This document shows, in pieces, positions 11,952 through 14,397 of a stretch of 14,397 bases of DNA. The stretch spans positions 1-14,397 of the forward strand of contig CAYRTL010000120.1 of NCBI GenBank assembly GCA_964427005.1, read 5' to 3'. Below the pieces are notes generated by a model. That model ran no database searches. It was not told the DNA's origin and worked only from the letters and a program-made list of their open reading frames with translations. Position 1 is the first letter of the stretch; every line of letters begins with the position of its first letter. A program made the translations under genes and the position numbers. Source of the DNA: JAMXLO01 sp964427005. GTDB lineage: Bacteria; Pseudomonadota; Alphaproteobacteria; Acetobacterales; Acetobacteraceae.

Positions 11952-13970
11952 TTGAGCGACTTTGACAGCGAGGTCTCGCCGTTACCGAGAGTTCGTCTCG
12001 GCGACCGGATCGGCATGATATCGCGATTGCTCTTCTGTTCTCTGCTGGCGATCGTGTTGGCTGTTGCCTCCGTGCAGGTTCTGACGTTGCGATCAGTCCG
12101 AGAGAACGGGCTGCAACAGGCGCAACAGTCGCTGAGTGTGAGCATGGCGGTGCTACGGCACGAACTGGCTCCACTTGGAACCGTATGGAGCGCGACCACA
12201 GACGGTGGATTGCTCCTGGGCAGCACCAGGCTCAATGGCCGCAACGATCTGGTCGACGCGATAAAGGCGATTACCGGCGCATCAGCAACCATATTCCTCA
12301 ATGACACCCGGATAGCCACCAATGTCCAAAACGCTGACGGGTCGCGCGGCATTGGCACCAAGCTTGCGCCCGGTCCAGCCTATGACGCTGTGATTCGGGA
12401 TGGTCGCAGCTATACCGGCTTCACTACGATCTTGGGTGCGCCATACCTCGCCGAATACGCGCCAATTCTCGACCAGAACTCCCGGAGAGTCGGGATTCTG
12501 TTTGTCGGCGTGCCGATATCAGCGGCAGAAGAATTCATGAACCGCGTAATCAGACAGGCGGTCATTGGCGGTCTGATAATCTCGCTGCTCGCAGGCTTTA
12601 CCTGTCTCTGGGCGCTGGGCTCGACGACGAAACCACTACGTCTGTTGACAGCGGTCATGCACCGCATCGCCGAAGGCGAGCTGGACGCGGAAGTGCCGGC
12701 AAGGACCAGGACAGACCAGATCGGCCTCATGGCCCGCGCGCTCATACAGCTTCGGGATGCCGCGGCGCATGCACGTGCACTGGAGGAAGCAGCCACCGCG
12801 CGTGCTGCATCGGAGGCTGAGAAGCGATCTGCTCTGGTGAGTATGGTCGATAGCATCGAAGCAGAGACCACCAAGGCGATCAGCACTGTCGGCTCCCGTA
12901 CCGCTGCGATGACCCAGACGGCAGAGAAGATGGCCGCCTCAGCGGCCCGAACCGGTTTCTCGGCAGCAAGTGCAGCCAGCGCATCAGGCCAGGCATTGGC
13001 CACGGCACAGACCGTTGCCAGTGCAGCCGAGCAATTGAGTGCGTCCATCCGCGAAATCGGACTTCAGGTGAACCAGTCGAGCACAATCGTGGAGCGCGCC
13101 GTGACGGCAGGTCGCGAGACACGAGGAACCATCGAAGCCCTCAGCGAACAGGTCTCTCGTGTCGGCGCTGTCGCCGACATGATCAATGAGATCGCCGGGA
13201 AGACCAATCTGCTCGCTCTGAACGCCACCATCGAGGCAGCGCGAGCAGGTGATGCCGGCAAGGGGTTTGCCGTCGTTGCTTCGGAGGTCAAGGCACTGGC
13301 GAACCAGACCGCGCGTGCCACCGACGAGATCGCACAACGTATCGCGGAGATACGCAATGCGACGGGAGTCTCGGTTGCCGCTGTGAGCCGGATTGAACAG
13401 ACGATTGGTGAAATCAACGCCATAGCAGGTTCCATTGCCGCGGCAGTCGAGGAGCAAGGTTCAGCTACGGCGGAGATCGCCAGGAATGTTGCCGAAACCG
13501 CCGCCGCGGCCAATGAAATGACCCGACACGCGAATGAGGTTTCGGTCGAAGCCGAGCAAACAGGCGAACGTGCTGCCGAAGTCTGCAATGACGCGACAGG
13601 ACTGAATGCCGCAGTAACTGATCTGCAGCATTCTGTGATACGGATCGTCCGTACGTCCGCTACCGATTTGGACCGGCGCCATGAAAGCCGTTACCCGCAG
13701 GACCTGACTTGCCGGATCGATCTGGCAGATCGGTCGTTCGAGGGGCATCTCGATGACCTTTCCGAACATGGTGCTTGTGTCCGTGGCCAGGAGACAGTAC
13801 CGGTCGGGACGCGCGGCACGCTCACATTGCTGAAGCTGAATGTAGCGCTGCCATTCAGCGTGCGTGCCGTGGATGCCGGAATTTTGCACTTGGCGTTCGA
13901 GCTCGACTCAGCCACTGCCGCCAAGCTCCGCGCCATCGTAGACAATCTGGCACTGAAGTCCGCTGCGTGA
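11952..13970 (+). CDS. Methyl-accepting chemotaxis protein with Cache-type sensor and C-terminal PilZ domain
   Basis: A 672-residue chemoreceptor. A membrane helix (about 24-46) leads to a periplasmic single-Cache-like domain (about 47-195, with FLNDTRIATNV and YLAEYAPILD). A second helix (about 203-223) leads to HAMP (about 224-280) and a long cytoplasmic coiled coil. The conserved signalling tip, EIAGKTNLLALNATIEAARAG, lies around 413-433. A PilZ domain (about 573-665) is appended; its c-di-GMP motifs RxxxR (Arg576-Arg580) and DxSxxG (Asp602, Ser604, Gly607) are both intact. The frame opens at TTG 11952 with AGGGAG 8 bases upstream; the first ATG (residue 22) has no comparable site and would trim the basic leader before the membrane helix. 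It should couple CheA/CheW signalling to c-di-GMP, like Tlp1 of Azospirillum. The ligand is unknown. Confidence 0.94.
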   Translation: MSDFDSEVSPLPRVRLGDRIGMISRLLFCSLLAIVLAVASVQVLTLRSVRENGLQQAQQSLSVSMAVLRHELAPLGTVWSATTDGGLLLGSTRLNGRNDLVDAIKAITGASATIFLNDTRIATNVQNADGSRGIGTKLAPGPAYDAVIRDGRSYTGFTTILGAPYLAEYAPILDQNSRRVGILFVGVPISAAEEFMNRVIRQAVIGGLIISLLAGFTCLWALGSTTKPLRLLTAVMHRIAEGELDAEVPARTRTDQIGLMARALIQLRDAAAHARALEEAATARAASEAEKRSALVSMVDSIEAETTKAISTVGSRTAAMTQTAEKMAASAARTGFSAASAASASGQALATAQTVASAAEQLSASIREIGLQVNQSSTIVERAVTAGRETRGTIEALSEQVSRVGAVADMINEIAGKTNLLALNATIEAARAGDAGKGFAVVASEVKALANQTARATDEIAQRIAEIRNATGVSVAAVSRIEQTIGEINAIAGSIAAAVEEQGSATAEIARNVAETAAAANEMTRHANEVSVEAEQTGERAAEVCNDATGLNAAVTDLQHSVIRIVRTSATDLDRRHESRYPQDLTCRIDLADRSFEGHLDDLSEHGACVRGQETVPVGTRGTLTLLKLNVALPFSVRAVDAGILHLAFELDSATAAKLRAIVDNLALKSAA

Positions 13971-14159
13971 TTGTGCCGCGAAGGCAGGGCGCCCCGAGGC
14001 GCGAACTTAGGGGATCCTCTCCAGACGCACGAACATCTTCAGATCACGAAAAAGTCTGCTGTCATTGTTCGGCGATCCGGACTCCCTGTGCCGATCAGTC
14101 CTTGTTATCGCCCGCGCCACGGCCGTGTTCTTGCATGGTCGGTGCAGAGGAGACAGGTC
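13971..14159. other. Intergenic region between chemoreceptor and aldo/keto reductase
   Basis: It contains a short hairpin, GCGCC-CCGA-GGCGC (13989-14002), 19 bases after the chemoreceptor stop; without a T-run it is only a weak terminator candidate. AGAGGAG (14146-14152) is the ribosome binding site for the next gene, 7 bases before its ATG. No promoter could be assigned with confidence. Confidence 0.35.
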
Positions 14160-14397
14160 ATGGTCGACATCAGCAAAGCCGGCACGTTCAAGCTCGGCGA
14201 TCGCACCGTGAAGCGCCTCGGCTACGGCGCCATGCAACTTGCCGGACCGGGCGTGTTCGGGCCGCCGAAGGACCGAGATGGCGCGATCAGGGTGCTGCGC
14301 GAGGCGGTGGCGAGCGGCGTCAATCACATCGACACCAGCGACTTCTACGGCCCGCACGTCACCAACCAACTGATCCGCGAGGCGCTGCATCCCTATC
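14160..14397 (+). CDS. Aldo/keto reductase family oxidoreductase (5' end only)
   Basis: The first 79 residues of an NADPH-dependent reductase with a TIM-barrel fold; the window ends inside the gene. LGYGAMQLAG (20-29), the loop VFGPPKDRD, and VNHIDTSDFYGP (54-65) are characteristic; Asp58 and Tyr63 are the first two members of the catalytic Asp-Tyr-Lys-His set. ATG 14160 is supported by AGAGGAG 7 bases upstream. The pattern resembles the YdbC/pyridoxal-reductase branch, but only a fraction of the gene is visible, so the substrate is open. It follows the chemoreceptor by 189 bases and probably has its own promoter. Confidence 0.9.
   Translation, partial: MVDISKAGTFKLGDRTVKRLGYGAMQLAGPGVFGPPKDRDGAIRVLREAVASGVNHIDTSDFYGPHVTNQLIREALHPY

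Noticed and set aside
14007..14390. Minus-strand open frame of 127 codons antisense to the aldo/keto reductase
   Set aside because: The plus strand has a ribosome binding site and clear aldo/keto reductase motifs.

Overview
The window is GC-rich, densely coded DNA from a Gram-negative alphaproteobacterium. Protein style (RTX-type secreted protein, PuuE-like deacetylase, GltI-like binding protein, Tlp1-like chemoreceptor with PilZ) and a dispersed-type palindrome containing GGCCATCCACGTC suggest the Rhodospirillales, most likely Acetobacteraceae. That placement is an inference from gene content. No rRNA, tRNA, CRISPR array, transposase or phage gene was seen.

Layout. Region A (1-5075) is metabolic. 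A minus-strand pair encodes a kynurenine-formamidase-type alpha/beta hydrolase and a PuuE-like polysaccharide deacetylase, joined by an ATGA overlap. A plus-strand exported-type esterase meets a minus-strand 3-hydroxyisobutyrate/L-threonate-type dehydrogenase tail to tail, with interleaved stop codons. Then come a minus-strand prolyl iminopeptidase and a divergent small DUF423 membrane protein.

Region B (5126-9552) is a five-gene plus-strand signalling cluster: a periplasmic amino-acid-type binding protein, a membrane SpoIIE/RsbU-type phosphatase with periplasmic sensor and HAMP, a STAS anti-anti-sigma protein, a GPP34 (GOLPH3/Vps74-like) protein, and an RsbW-type HATPase kinase that probably starts at TTG inside the GPP34 stop codon. 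Phosphatase, STAS protein and kinase are the three classical parts of a partner switch. The binding protein is a plausible input. The GPP34 protein, a family best known as a Golgi phosphoinositide reader, is an unexpected fourth part. No sigma factor or other output is present.

Region C (9553-9987) is non-coding: a long compound inverted repeat, then an AT-rich stretch in front of a well-placed ribosome binding site. Region D (9988-13970) encodes an RTX-like glycine/aspartate-repeat protein, a bacteriohemerythrin, and a methyl-accepting chemotaxis protein with a Cache-type sensor and a C-terminal PilZ domain. The last two are 17 bases apart and probably one operon. Region E (14160-14397) is the start of an aldo/keto reductase cut by the window edge.

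Taken together, regions B to D look like a sensory and surface-lifestyle locus: ligand sensing with partner switching, a probable secreted repeat protein, oxygen or iron handling, and c-di-GMP-responsive chemotaxis. The individual families are secure. The functional links between them are inference from gene order.
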